64,000 nucleotides of DNA, taken from NCBI GenBank assembly GCA_032622095.1, contig CP136061.1, forward strand, positions 17,610,991 to 17,674,990, in the 5' to 3' direction. The position numbers and the translations under genes were made by a program. This document shows, piece after piece, positions 37,424 through 49,608 of the stretch; positions within the stretch are counted from its first letter, which is position 1, and every line of letters begins with the position of its first letter. The DNA comes from Siphonodentalium dalli (Eukaryota > Mollusca > Scaphopoda > Gadilida > Siphonodentaliidae). The notes below the pieces were generated by a model, which ran no database searches, was not told where the DNA came from, and saw nothing but the letters and a program-made list of their open reading frames with translations.

Positions 37424-37563
37424 GTTACAGGGCTCGTTGTTGCCGGCTACGGTGACATATGAGGCTCAGCGAGATTAATATCGGGCTCGGCTAGCGCCTC
37501 GCCCGATATTAATCTCACTTCGCCTCATATGACACCGTATCCGGCAACAACTCGCCCTGTAAC
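37424..37563. repeat. Long palindrome B (140 bp)
   Basis: Arms of about 62 bp at roughly 90% complementarity: outer GTTACAGGGC / GCCCTGTAAC, middle TACGGTG / CACCGTA, inner GAGATTAATATCGGG / CCCGATATTAATCTC. The core CTCGGCTAGCGCCTCG at 37486-37501 differs by one base from that of palindrome A. The terminal TTACA.GG and right flank ACTTATA are also shared with A. Confidence 0.92.
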
Positions 37564-39160
37564 TTATACTACAGTACTATTTTAGTACACTTATATGGAC
37601 AATTGTATTCGTTTAAGCCTTCCGATATGCTAGAGTAAATTAAAATTATGACCCAATTTCGAGGCGATAGATCGGTTGATACGCCACGTTGCGCATAGTC
37701 TTTTTTGAAATATAATACACATAATAATGTAAGAGATATTTATATATGTATTCCAATTGTCAACATGAATAACCTGGACTTGAGCGGCGCATGACGTCAT
37801 ATTTACATTATTGTCAATTTTCAATGTGACGTCAATTGGTCATTGTTACGTCAACTTCAACTTCAACTTCATATCGAGATATGACATATATATAGGCCTA
37901 GCCTATATATAGTGGTATTTCGGTCCGATGAGTATAAAAGTTCCGCCCTGTGTTTGAGTTGACATTAATTAATTATGTCATAAATGAGATAATAACGTCA
38001 CTTATTCAAGGGCGATGAAAATTATACCTATTATATGTGGATAAAACGGCTATAGGCTGAATAGCTCGATGAGATGGACTTGGTCAAAATGCTGTCTGAC
38101 ATAGTGGTGGGTTTTCTCAATAATAATAATTTTAATTAAATTTAAAGCTAAACTATCCAAAATTAAGTTTAAAAAAAATTGTAATTTAAAAAATTGAAGT
38201 CCAGGTTATTCATGTTGACAATTGATATATTCCTAGTATTACGCTAAAAACAAGCTTCATACAAGATACACATCGGGACGCCCGTAGGTGACCGTCCAGT
38301 CAATGAGTATAGGTTATTCAATGTTAGGCCTAATGTGTTGTATATCGGTGGATATATTGCACGAGACCACACATTTGAAGCCGCAGTATCGCACGAAACG
38401 AACGCGAAGCTAAGATATTTGTTTGTCGGGTGACAGTAGTAGCAGTATTTGGTAGACCCGATATATTTTATGCATAAATCCAGTTTTAGGCGGACAATTC
38501 TTTATTGAATTAAAAGTCGAAACATCCACAACGGTCTTGCAAAAATCAACTGTTCTGGTTTTGCATTGTGTATGTATAGGATGCAACAAAAAAGGAGATA
38601 ACTGGCCAAATGTCATTAAAACATCGAGAAATCTGGTGCATACATCGAAATTGAGTACACATTTCCGGATTGAAAAAAGACCGCACACTGATGAAACTAT
38701 ATATCAATCGAATATACATGTCTCAAAATTATCGGGGCTGAAATTCCTTTAACAACAATTTTTTCAATCCCATCATTTTATAGACAAAAGACAACCGAAA
38801 TCGGTTGAACAAGGAGAGGTGTTCACAATTAAAGCGCCAGATAACTAGTTGTGACTGCATGGCATGCACAAATTAGGCAGACCGTTTCAGTCCCTAGTGT
38901 ATGTGTGTATATTAGAGACCATTACGACAAAATGTACTTTTAAACAGAACACATTTAATTTGTTCTTTGTATTTTATTGAATACAGGTGGTTTAAATAAT
39001 CATTTTGATATAGCTAAATCGTTCTATATGGACATAATTGATACGACGTAGGAAGAAGTAATCCAAAACATGGTAGTGGCTGGTGACTTCAGAAAAAATC
39101 AAAATGTCGCTGTCTGTATATTTAAAATGTGGTATTATAATTAACTCAGATGTGTTTAAG
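37564..39160. other. No gene recognised
   Basis: AT-rich intronic sequence. Overlapping open frames of 71 and 92 codons on opposite strands near 38410-38752 have no recognised motif. A short TTCAACTTCAACTTCA repeat lies near 37855. Confidence 0.3.
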
Positions 39161-39165
39161 CATGG

Positions 39166-40722
39166 CGTCACTCGTGGTTCTGTTCATTTCTTGTTGAAAT
39201 ATGACTAGAATCCCAATTTTGATTTTTTTGTGAAATGTTATACCGCGTTCTGTAAAATCGAATTATTGAGGGAACGGAAGGGGCTAGGACCCCAATAATT
39301 GCATATTTAATTGTTCCAATGATCAGTTAACATACCAAACACAAAATAAAGTCATATTACTCTATCAGTTCCAAACAGCATGAACTGATCTAGAGGATAT
39401 TTGTGGAAAAAACGTCATCTTTTCAACTTCCGGCGGCCATTTTGGTGGCCATCTTGGATGGTTAGTTGCAATTTTGGCCCAAAAATGTGTTATTGTATAT
39501 TAGCTTCACGAAAATTTATAAACATGTGTATACATTTTACAAGATTTTCCCGCTATAAATTGCACAAAACTGACTTAAGGTCTGTTCTGAAAAAACGGCG
39601 GCCATGATGTACGCCATCTTGTCTGGAGTCTACACGGCCATTTATTTTTCTTGTTGACATTGCTTAAAAGTTAAAGGACATAATATGGAACAAAAGGAGT
39701 TGGGTGAAGTTAAGTCCCAGGGGGTGCAATGGTACCCATATTAGCTCCCGGACAAGCACTGTACAAAAAAAGTGAGTTTTGAGATGGAACAGATTTAAAC
39801 AACCTTTCATTCAAATTATCAATGGTATACGATATCTGATTATTTTAGGACAGGAAATCCCGCACCGAAACAAAATATCGTCGGTGGGATTCAAACAAGT
39901 CGTAAAACTGTTAAAATCGTATTTTGGCGCGAATTTTTTTATTGCAAATTCGTAATCTACGCGGTCGATTACACCCCTAAAATTCTTATCCTTGTTCTAA
40001 TCCAACCAGAAATGAGCTTTTAGGCCATGTGATGGAAATTCGTATCCTTGGTTGGACAAATTTCTTACTTCAAAAATGTCCTATAAAGTATACGACATAT
40101 TTTAAGTAAAACATATGACCATAACGTCAGTTACGTTGTTCTCAGAACGTCGTATATAGCCCGGGAGCTAATAGGGGTACCCTTGCACCCACCTGTGACT
40201 TATCTTCACCCCACTCATTTTGCTCCTTATTATGCCCTTCAACTTTTAAGCAATGTTAACAAGAAAAAAAAATGGCCGTGTAGACTCCAGACAATATGGC
40301 GTCCATCATGGCCGCCGTTTTTCTGACCAGACCCTAAGTGAGTTTTATGCAAATTATAGCGTGAAAATCTAGTAAAATGTATATATTTTCGTGAAGCTAA
40401 GACGCAATAATACCTTTTTGAGCCAAAATTGAAACTCACCATCCAAGATGGCCGCCAAAATGGCCGCCGAACTTGAAAATTTGACATTTTTTCACAAATA
40501 TCTTCTAGATCAATTCATGCTGTTTGGAAATGGTTGAGTAATATGACTTTATTTTGTGTTTTATATATTACCTGATCATTGGAGCAATTAAAATGGAATT
40601 ATTGGGGTCCTATCCCCTTCCGATCCCTCAAACATTCGATTTTACAGAATGCGGTATAAAACTTCACAAAAAATCACAATTGGGATTCTAGTCATATTTC
40701 AACAAAAATGAAAAGAACTTTG
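39166..40722. mobile_element. Foldback element with arms of about 570 bp
   Basis: 39166-39750 and 40156-40722 are inverted copies. Matching lines are TGAAATATGACTAGAATCCC, GGAAGGGGCTAGGACCCC, GGCGGCCATTTTGGTGGCC and AGCTCCCGG next to the loop. The roughly 400-bp loop has a TATCGTCGGTGGGATTCAAAC line that recurs inverted near 45170. No protein is recognisable. Confidence 0.88.
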
Positions 40723-43700
40723 TAATGTAAGTGAGACATATCATTACCTATGAATATTCTAACTCACTGGAACCAAAATTCTTACTTTGGCTCAAAATGG
40801 CTGCCAGTATGACCGCCAAAATATGGAAAATGGTAAATATATTACCCCAGCGTGTCCTGCAATCGCTTACAAGTTTTGGTTGATGTATAAAATAGGCTAT
40901 TCTGCATTAAATACATTGAATACTAACATGTCTGATGCATCATGTTTAATTTTTACTGTTGTCACCACTGACATCACCAAAATATTGGACTTTTCACTCA
41001 AAAACTTGACATAAATATCGGCAAAAATTAACTTTTTAGGTTTGGACCATTTTTTGTTTCAGGTAAAATGTTACTATCATTGGATCGAAAGGTGCTTGTT
41101 TTGGACTATCTTAAATACGTCATACTTCGGTGTGTATTGACCAAATTGCTCAAGATGGCTTCCAAAATGGCAACCAAACATTATATCCCGAACATTATTC
41201 TCGGCGTTATCCGAAAAGGTAGCAAATTGTGACTCACTTGGTTATTATACGTGATAGTTAATTAACTGACAACTACATGTTCTATTCTGGTTGTCGCAGT
41301 TCAGTATGGGGCATGACAAATTCATTTTAAAGTGTGTAAGTTTGCCGAGAACCTTTTTTTTCTTTTTGGGGATTTATTGAAAGGAAATGTGCAGAACTTT
41401 GAGACGGAACTGAGATGGTCCATAAGCTGTGGCTATTCTGGTCCATTATGATAAAACAAAAAGTCAACTGGATACAGTGTGGATGCCAATATCGTAGCCA
41501 GGGAGTTACTCTATGATCATAGGTGAGGTGAATAGGTATACAGGGAGTTATTGTATGTCATGACTGATGTGAATATGTATACAGTGAGTGACTATATGGT
41601 TATGAATGGGTTGTCAATGGTAAGATGCATAGGTATACAGGGAGAGGTCGTGAGGTGAATCGGTATGCATGGAGTGACTGTATGGTTGTGTATATCCAGT
41701 ACGGGTGCACACGGTGTATGGATATAGCTACATGGTCATCTATGTGCTGATTATGTATATATATGGAGTGACTGTAAGGTCATGGGTGGGATGTACATGT
41801 GTTGTCTGTATGATCATGAATGGGGTGTGTGGATAAATAACGAGAGATTTTATTATTACGGGTAATGTGTATAGGTATACAGGGAATGACTACGGTCATG
41901 ATTGAATATGAATACCTGGAGTAAGCTGGGTGGACATTATCCTGTGGGTATATAGGGAGTATCTTTGTGGTAACGGGTGGGATGTATATTTATATATCTC
42001 GTGGATGTATTATCATTGGTGGGTGTATAGGGATATCTGTATTATCATAGATGGCGTGTATGATTATACAGTGAATTGCTGAATTGTCAAGTGTGATATG
42101 TATATGCAAGTATGGATGGTATAAGTGGCCGTGAGTGCGGGTTTTTTTGTATATATGGAAGGGCTAAATGGCCATTGATGAGGTTTACATGTATATCTGG
42201 AGTGAATCTATGGGCTGCACATGTATACCGAGTGGTTATATGACTATATGTGACGAATATGTATACAGGTAGTGACTGTATGGTTAATGGTGAGATTAGT
42301 ACATGTATGTATACAATTAGTGACTGCATTATCATAAATGTAATGAATACCTATACAGGGGTGACTAAATGGTCATGTGTCAGGCGTGTGAGTATACCTG
42401 GTGTTCATGTTTGGTGACTCGTGGTGGTATGGTCATATGTAGGTTATACGGGTATACACACGTGTTGCTATATTGTCATGGGCGAGGGGTATGTGTATAT
42501 ATCGAGTGGCTATATTGCCATGGATGATGTGATTATGCATACATGGAGTGACTATACTGACGTGCCTGGGGTGTATTAGTATATCTTGAGCGGCTATTCG
42601 GCTATGGTGTGACAAATAGGAATACATGGAGTGACGTGGTCAATGTTGAGGTGAATATGTATACAAGGAATGACGATGACCATGTGCGAATGTTTTGAAT
42701 ATGTACACACGGTGTGACTATATGGCCATAGGTCAGGTGAAGGAGTATACCAGGTGCATGGGTGAGGGTATGTGTACGAAGCGAGTGGCTATATGGCCAT
42801 TGGGGAGGTGCATATGTATACCCGAAGTGACTTTATGGTCATTGATGTGGTGTTGGTGTATGTATTGATTGTCTATTTGACCATGTGAGTGGATAATATG
42901 TATACAGGGGATGACCTTATGGTCAATGGTGAGATGGTTGGGTATACAAGGAGTGACTATATGGTTATGGGTCATGTTTAGGAGTATACTCGGTGTGCCT
43001 GCATTGTGACCGGGGCTGTATGGTCATCCGTGGTCATGGGTCAGGTGTACATGCATACAGTGGGTCACTATATTATGTATATGGTGTTTATGTATATATG
43101 GAATGACTGTGTGATAATGGGTGACTTTCCACGTTTAACATTTCCTCCATGTACATAAACACCACCAAGACGGAGAACTCTATGACATGACCTCTTCCAG
43201 ATATACCAATACCCGCACATACGACCATAAGTTCCATACTTGCCATAATCATACACGCCATCCATGATCATACATCTACTCTCTATACACCCCCAATGAT
43301 AACACATCTACAACATATATCAATATACGTCCCACCCGTTACCAACAGTCATATTGGACCAGAATACCCACATATCATGGTTCATCTCAGTTCCGTCTCA
43401 AAGTTCTGCCCATTCCCTTTCAATAATATGACCAGAATCACAAAAGAGGTTCTCCGCCAAATTCCATACTGCAACTTTAAAATGAATTTGTCATGCCCCA
43501 TACGGAACTGAGACAAACATAACAGAACGTAGTTGTCAGTTAATTAACAAACACGTATAATAACCAAGTGAGTCACAATTTGCTACCTTTTGGTTGCCAT
43601 CTTGGAAGCCATCTTGAGCAATTCAGTCTATAAACACCGTAGTGTGACACATTTAAGATAGACAAAAACAATAAATACCTTTGATACCAAAGATAGTTGC

Positions 43701-44600
43701 ATTTTACCTGAAAAAATGGTCGAACCCTGAAAAGTGAGTTTTTGCCGATATTTATGTCAAGTTTGTGAGTGAAAAATTCAATATTTCTGGTGATGTCAGT
43801 GGTGACAACAGTAAAAATGATCCATGGTGCATCAGACATGTCAGTATACAATGTATAGAATACAGAATAGCCAATTGTATACATCAACTACAACTTGTAA
43901 GCGATTGCAAGACACCCTGGGGCATTATTTACCATTTACATATATTTTGGCGGCCATTTTGAGTCAAGGTAAGAATTTTGGTTTCAGTGAGTTTAAATAT
44001 TCATAGGTAATGATATGCTTCACTTACTTTACAAAGTTCTTTTCATTTTTTGTTGAAATATGACAAGAATCCCAATTGTGATATTTTGGGAAATGTTATA
44101 CCGCATTCTGTAAAATCGAATTTTTGAGGGATCGGAAGGGGCTAGGACCCCAATAATTCCATATTTAATTGCTCCAATCATCAGTTAATATACAAAATAC
44201 AAAATGAAGTCATATTGCAATACCAGTTCCAATCAGCATAAATTTGTCCAGAAGACATTTGTGAAGAAAGAATGTCTTATTTTCAACTTCCTGTGGTCAT
44301 CTTGGATTGTGAGTTTCAATTTTTGGCCCAGAAAAGTGTCATTATTTCTTATCTTCACGGAAATATATACATTTGTATACATTTTACTAGATTTTCCAGC
44401 TATAATTTGCATAAAACTGACTTAGGGTCTGGTCTGAAAAATGGCGGCCATGATGGACGCCATCTTGCCTGTAGTCTACACAGCCACTTTTTTTTCTTGC
44501 TAACATTGCTTAGAAGTTGAAGGACATAATACGGAACAAAATGATTGGTGTGAAGTTAAGTACCAGGGGGTGCAAGGATACCCCTATTAGCTCCCGGACT
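40156..44600. mobile_element. Very long inverted repeat, arms of about 1.25 kb
   Basis: 40156-41435 is repeated in inverted orientation at 43365-44600. Checkpoints: CTCAAAATGG.TGCC near 40790 versus GGCGGCCATTTTGAG near 43950; GTAGCAAATTGTGACTCACTTGG near 41220 versus its complement near 43565; GAACTTTGAGACGGAACTGAGAT near 41395 versus its complement near 43385. The loop is a degenerate tandem array. The left arm's outer half is shared with the 39.2-40.7 kb foldback, so one 570-bp block occurs three times in alternating orientation. Confidence 0.85.
41500..43360. repeat. Degenerate tandem array in the loop
   Basis: GTGACTATATGGTCATG.GT and GTATACAGGGAGTGACT lines recur every 40-70 bp with heavy divergence. 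To about 43130 they read on the + strand. From about 43140 they read in reverse complement (GACCATAA, TACACGCCATCCATGATCATA), so the array itself turns around inside the loop. Confidence 0.8.
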
Positions 44601-45240
44601 AATACCGTATAGCATGATATTATAGAATGATATGGGATTGGCAAGAAATTTGGTAGTATAGCGGCATCCGTTTCGGAAGCCTCACAAGTTACTCGGGTGT
44701 GTTGCCACTGTGTCGTTTCAGCTATCTAGTTTAATTATCGAATTCCGACATACTTGGCTAACTGAGTGATCACATATAACCGTCCATTATCGGAAATGTA
44801 TATTATAATTAGTATAATGGAAATGGAACCAAGCTAACTGTTTTCTCGGCAGAAAAAAAGGTCGTATAAATCGAAATTATGTGATGTCGAGGCATAAAGT
44901 TGTTTCAAATTTGTCGTATAAATTTCAAAACGTCGTAAAATTTTGCCGCGAAAAAAAAAATATTTCAAAAAAGTCGTATAAGCTCATTTCACAGTTTTCT
45001 CTTTATAGACTGGTGTAAAATCGTCAGTTTCACAATAATTCGATGCCCGGGATGTGTATCGATGGATTTGCTGCACTGTTGTTCTTCTGAATATAACATA
45101 TCAAAATATAATCAGTTTTTTGTCTCTCCTGTAAAATGACTAAAAAGTGCGGGAATTTTGTATACGACATGTTTGAATCCCACCGACGATATACCAATAT
45201 CTCATTTTCCCGCCAAAACTGAGATAGAACAGTTTAGTTC
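44601..45240. repeat. Repeat with GTCGTATAA lines
   Basis: GTCGTATAAAT..AAA lines recur near 44860, 44920 and 44970. The segment near 45140-45190 is an inverted, diverged copy of the loop of the 39-40 kb foldback (GAATCCCACCGACGAT versus ATCGTCGGTGGGATTC). No gene seen. Confidence 0.55.
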
Positions 45241-45594
45241 TGATGCGACGCTATGTTAAGCAGACTATCACAGTCCGTTACAAACACGAATGTGGCTTTA
45301 GAGCTGACAACTCAACAATGCACCTCTGTCATCATATACTGTATACCATAGCCACATAAACACTAAATAATCAACGAATTGCATTTTGGTAACCTTCAAT
45401 GACTTGTCCGAATAATTGTATATGATTACTCATGAAGTTATATTACGGAAACTCCATCATTACAGAATCAGTCGTTTAGCCAATGCATGGTTCCAATATT
45501 ACTCACCAATAGATTGCAAGACATATACGTCCATTTCAATGGTTTGATATACATCAGCGATATACACTGGGCATTAACATAACATTGAATGTAT

Positions 45595-45812
45595 TGTATT
45601 ATGCAGACGGTAAAGCTGCACAACGATATATACCGGGCACCAACATTGATGCTATATAATTTGCTGACAATAAGGTTGCACATCGATAACACCATAACAC
45701 CTGGTATCAACATGAAATTTATTATATTATGCAGACAGTAATGCAAGGATGTACATCAATATACGCCGGGTATCAGCACTGCATTTATTATAGTATGCAG
45801 GCAGTAATGGTG
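45595..45812. repeat. Three diverged tandem units upstream of SRCR exon 3
   Basis: Units of about 60-70 bp start near 45603, 45661 and 45731, each with GC(A/T)GAC(G/A).TAA.G followed by CACATCGATA-like and CCGGG(C/T)A(C/T)CA-like lines. A fourth begins at 45797. The repeat is intronic and ends about 75 bp before the acceptor of the SRCR exon. Confidence 0.6.
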
Positions 45813-45885
45813 TAAATCACTTATGAGGTCGCAACTGCGACACATCGAGTGACATCGACCAATTGATGTGTTTTATCAGTTTCAG

Positions 45886-46185
45886 AAAACATTCGACTGG
45901 TTGGTGGATCAATAATAACATCTGGTCGAGTTGAGGTCTATATGAACGGTCAATGGGGAACAGTGTGCGACATTGGATGGGATGACTCTGATGCATCTGT
46001 CGTGTGCAAGATGCTGGGATTTCGAGGAGGCATCGCCAGAATGTTTGCAACATACGGACAAGGTGCGGGGCCTATATGGATGAGATCCGTCGCATGTACC
46101 GGGGAAGAGGCTGCAATCTGGAATTGCTCTTATTCGACTGGTACAGCCTGTTCACATTCACACGACGCTGGAGTTGACTGTGAGG
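45886..46185 (+). CDS. SRCR gene, exon 3 (first SRCR domain)
   Basis: A 300-base exon encodes one complete scavenger receptor cysteine-rich domain: IRLVGG, then SGRVEVY, GQWGTVC, WDDSDASVVCKMLGF, GPIW, NCSY and DAGVDCEG. The acceptor is TTTATCAGTTTCAG ending at 45885; the donor is GTGAGT at 46186. Both borders are phase 1, so the domain can be added or lost without a frameshift. Six cysteines are visible (TVC, VVC, VAC, WNC, TAC, VDC). The two extra cysteines of group B domains are absent, as in group A-type domains, yet the domain is in a single exon. The usual acidic WLD(D/E)V stretch reads WMRSV here, which may affect metal binding. WNCS and ANCS-type contexts include the sequon NCS. SRCR domains bind proteins or microbial and polyanionic ligands outside the cell; the specific ligand is unknown. 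Confidence 0.96.
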
Positions 46186-48280
46186 GTGAGTAAAATGTGT
46201 CACAGTTGAACAGAAGATAGTTTGGGTTATTGGATGTTGTCGGAGAGCCCCGTGACTCGTGTTGATAAGATTAGAATGTAATAAAAGTAATCTGGTGTCA
46301 TTGACTGTGTTGATTGAATATGATGCTGTTTGTCCAATTGTTGCCAAGAAAATAACTTCGGGAGACTATATAATTGAGCGGTGTCCGTCCGTCTGCGTGT
46401 GTGTTCATTCGGGTTTCGGTTGGGTTTCGTCCGACTATTTCTGACAGAGTTATGCCCCTTTTTCATATAGGAATTTGGCGATAATTTGTTTTCCCGATAT
46501 AAACTTGAATATTATTCGATATAATGTCATGAAACTTTGTACGTTTCCCGATCGAGTTCACATTTTGATCCGGTCCGATCATTTTTGGCGTATTTATGCC
46601 CCTTAATTCACCTTTTGCTGAATAATTTGTAGACTAGATGATAACTCGACTTAATATGATTATCAGATAACTTTAACACATTTAGTATGTGGACTAATCA
46701 CATGAACAGGTCAGTTTTCGTATTTGGGTTCGCTCTGACCAGTTCTGAATGAGTTATGCCTCTTGTTCGGCTTATAATTTGCCGATCATGTTGTTATCCG
46801 GATGTTAATATGAATTATAGTACGGGATGAATTTGGATTCGATCCGACCATTTCGTGCAGAGTTTTGCAATTTATCAACTTATTATTCGCTTATAATTTT
46901 ATCCGGCTGATAACATATGTTATAATTACAGGATAGCTATCAAATTAATATGAGTATGTGGGCTAATAACATGAAAATACAGGTCAAATTCGAATCTTGG
47001 TTCAGTCCAACATTTTATGATGGAGCTATGTCACATTCGCGCACTTACGGTTAATCTAACAGTGATTTCAATGGCTGATAAACTCGTCGAAAATGTGTTG
47101 CAAACCACCGGCCATCAGCGAGTAAATATCAACTCTACACCGTATAACTATTTAGAGTTACAAAGTCGATGAAGAAAACATGTGGATATGAACCCTTATC
47201 GCCATCACTGAAAGCGAAACGCTTGGAGTTGTACCTCTAACCGATTGAACAACTGATGGCCCTTAAGCATCAGTACCTTAAGCATCAGTATGGGACAAAT
47301 ACATTTAACTGACATATCAATAACATAATGAGTGAGCACGTTTTATTAGAAAATTGGAATATAAACCTATGATTTCATATTGGTTATTTTAGATTTAAAC
47401 ATATACATGGTGTACGGTGAGCGGTAGTTACCGATAATATGCATCACACTCAGTAATAGTAAAACAATACACATCCATGTATTTATAAGTCTGTTTAGGG
47501 CGAACTGGAGTTTTATATACTATTATTAGCAACCATGGGTAACACCTACTTTGGATGTAACCCACCGACTGAACGTTTTTTCGGGTGAACGTGTTTGGAA
47601 ATGGAGTTAATTATCAGACAGCAAGCAGTGAGTATATTGCGTTATTGAATTCCGCACACAATGTGTCTGCTCATCGGAGGTACATTTGTTTATTTGGCGA
47701 TGGTAGCCCATACAATATACATATTACAAAAACGTGACACTTTGATAATAAAGAACCATTTGCATACATTATCATATGGGGAAAGTCCAAAACAATAATA
47801 TAAGTGTATAGGAGAGACTTAAACCATGGATCATCAACTACTAAACACTAAACATGACCGGCCTTTCCTGTACTAGTATGTAGTTCAGTAACTAAGCCCA
47901 TTTGCCATTTAACATTCCGTGAACAGTGAGTTTGCATAAACAACGTTGTTCGTATGGTAACTGTCGATACAAACCCAAGCGGATCAACTACAGAACAAGC
48001 GTCGCTTAGAATTTATCGTCTAGTAATCAAACCAGACGTGCTCGTTAACTTAGGATGGATACACACATGCATGCAATCTCTGTAAATATCGTGTATTTGG
48101 CGTTTTACATGGATCATACAAACCTGTAATATTTGTTCGTTGACAACCCGATTATTGCGGCTACATTTGACCACAGTGAGTCAAGCTGTGAGGGTGCAGA
48201 GAGCCGTTGACTCTGACGTTTTGCTGACCAGGTTTGGCGGGGGTATATTATAATATGTTCCTCCCATCGATCCGGCCTTC
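46186..48280. other. Intron 3; repeats at 46.4-47.1 kb
   Basis: 46440-47080 holds about three units of roughly 200 bp with GAGTTATGCC.CTT, TCCGGATG and ATAACATGAA.A.ACAGGTCA lines, the same family as at 22.6-23.5 kb. The remainder (47081-48280) shows a short GCATCAGTA(CCTTAA) duplication near 47260-47290 and the dispersed line GGATACACACATGCATGCAA near 48055. No exon recognised. Confidence 0.55.
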
Positions 48281-48281
48281 T

Positions 48282-48734
48282 TTAACAACTTTGGCGCTCT
48301 CTATATGAGTGGGGGGGGGGGGGGGTACTCTGTGGTGCACTCACTTTTCTGAGGTTATGGCCCTTTGAGTGAAAATTACATCTTCCGCGGATGAGTGCTA
48401 TGTTCAGGAATTGGAATATGACCCGGGATCTACACCATAACCGCGACATACACTCTGTACATCGGTGCGTAGAATAAAGACAGTTAAAGCAGAGCTTGTG
48501 TTGCCGTACACAAGCAACTCGCGGTCCAACATCAGACATCCCATTACAATTGGCAGGCAAGCAAGATCCATTACAAAACACACAAACTATCTCATGCGAA
48601 TCCTGAGAAAACTTGTGCGAATTCCCACCTCTATCCAAATGACTCCTGTTAGAATTAGTCATCAATGTAGAAACTGAATATTCGAACGACGTGTTTTTAT
48701 CAGCAGTCTCCAAAATATCTACTTCAAGCCTCAA
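48282..48734 (-). pseudogene. BEL/Pao-type gag zinc-knuckle remnant
   Basis: The 150-codon minus-strand frame contains CVFCNGSCLPANC, then about 20 residues later CFNCLYSTHRCTEC. This arrangement (CxFCxxxHxxxxC followed by KLCFNCLxxxHxxxxC) is typical of the nucleic-acid-binding end of gag in BEL/Pao retrotransposons. The first knuckle has Cys where His is expected, while the second keeps C-x2-C-x4-H-x4-C. The third Cys/His block expected next is lost, apparently by a frameshift after RLWCRS, and the N-terminal side is short. No protease or reverse transcriptase follows, so this is a fragment. It lies antisense in intron 3 of the SRCR gene. Confidence 0.8.
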
Positions 48735-49302
48735 TTTTTATAAACTATATTATCCATGTCTTTATTATAGTCGGATTTAGTAAATAAATATATTTGATGG
48801 CAAAACAGTTCGTTGGTCGTTGGCAAAATTTGTCGGACTTGCCGGTTTATTTCAAAATTGTTTGTAACCGTCTTACTGTCGCAATATTTGTAAATAGGCG
48901 TAATGTTACCTGGGGATCAAATTCGATAACATCATATGACCTCAGATGTCTTAATAGGGCACTAATAATTAATGAACATGTGCATCCATATTCAATTGAC
49001 CCGAAGAGTGTCAGTGTATAGGTGCCGCTGGTATCGGCTGTATTAATTACTTATAGACCCCACAATTGTCGGAATCTGGTCGTTGAACATTGATTCACAA
49101 AGACAAATTGACCCGATGGGTGTCATTGACAGCTGGGGATAAACTTAAAACTGATATTATCATATGTGAGCAATACAGAAATATTCTTATCATCTTAGAC
49201 GATATGTGGGAACATTGTACACATTGCTCACATGACCAGGGATATATTACGGGATAGGCGCCTTTGATCTCAGATGACTTAAACGTGTGTGTTCCATTTT
49301 AG

Positions 49303-49608
49303 GCGACATTCGGTTAGTTGGTGGAAATAGTACAGCGTCTGGTCGAGTTGAAGTTTATAGGGACGACCAATGGGGAACGGTGTGCAGCAACGGATGGGAT
49401 AACACTGATGCAACTGTCGTTTGCAGGACGCTTGGTTTCCGAGGGGGATTCGCCAGAAGTTCAGCAAGCTATGGGCAAGGGACGGGACCTATCTGGCTGG
49501 ACGAAGTCACATGCGTTGGAAATGAGAATTCATTATGGAATTGCTCGCACAGAGGATGGGGAACAAATAGCTGTCAACACACCCAGGACGCTGGGGTGGA
49601 ATGTCCGG
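49303..49608 (+). CDS. SRCR gene, exon 4 (second SRCR domain)
   Basis: A 306-base exon encodes a second complete SRCR domain: DIRLVGG, SGRVEVYRDDQWGTVC, GWDNTDATVVCRTLGF, GPIWLDEVTC, LWNCSHRGW, NSCQHTQDAGVECPG. The acceptor TTCCATTTTAG ends at 49302 and the donor GTAAGT starts at 49609; both borders are phase 1, matching exon 3, with the joined codon giving Gly. Six cysteines are visible, the same spacing class as exon 3. Unlike exon 3, the acidic WLDEV stretch is intact. Close similarity to exon 3 (WGTVC, VVC, LGFRGG, YGQG, GPIW) indicates tandem exon duplication. The open donor means at least one further exon downstream, outside what I can recognise here. Confidence 0.97.
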
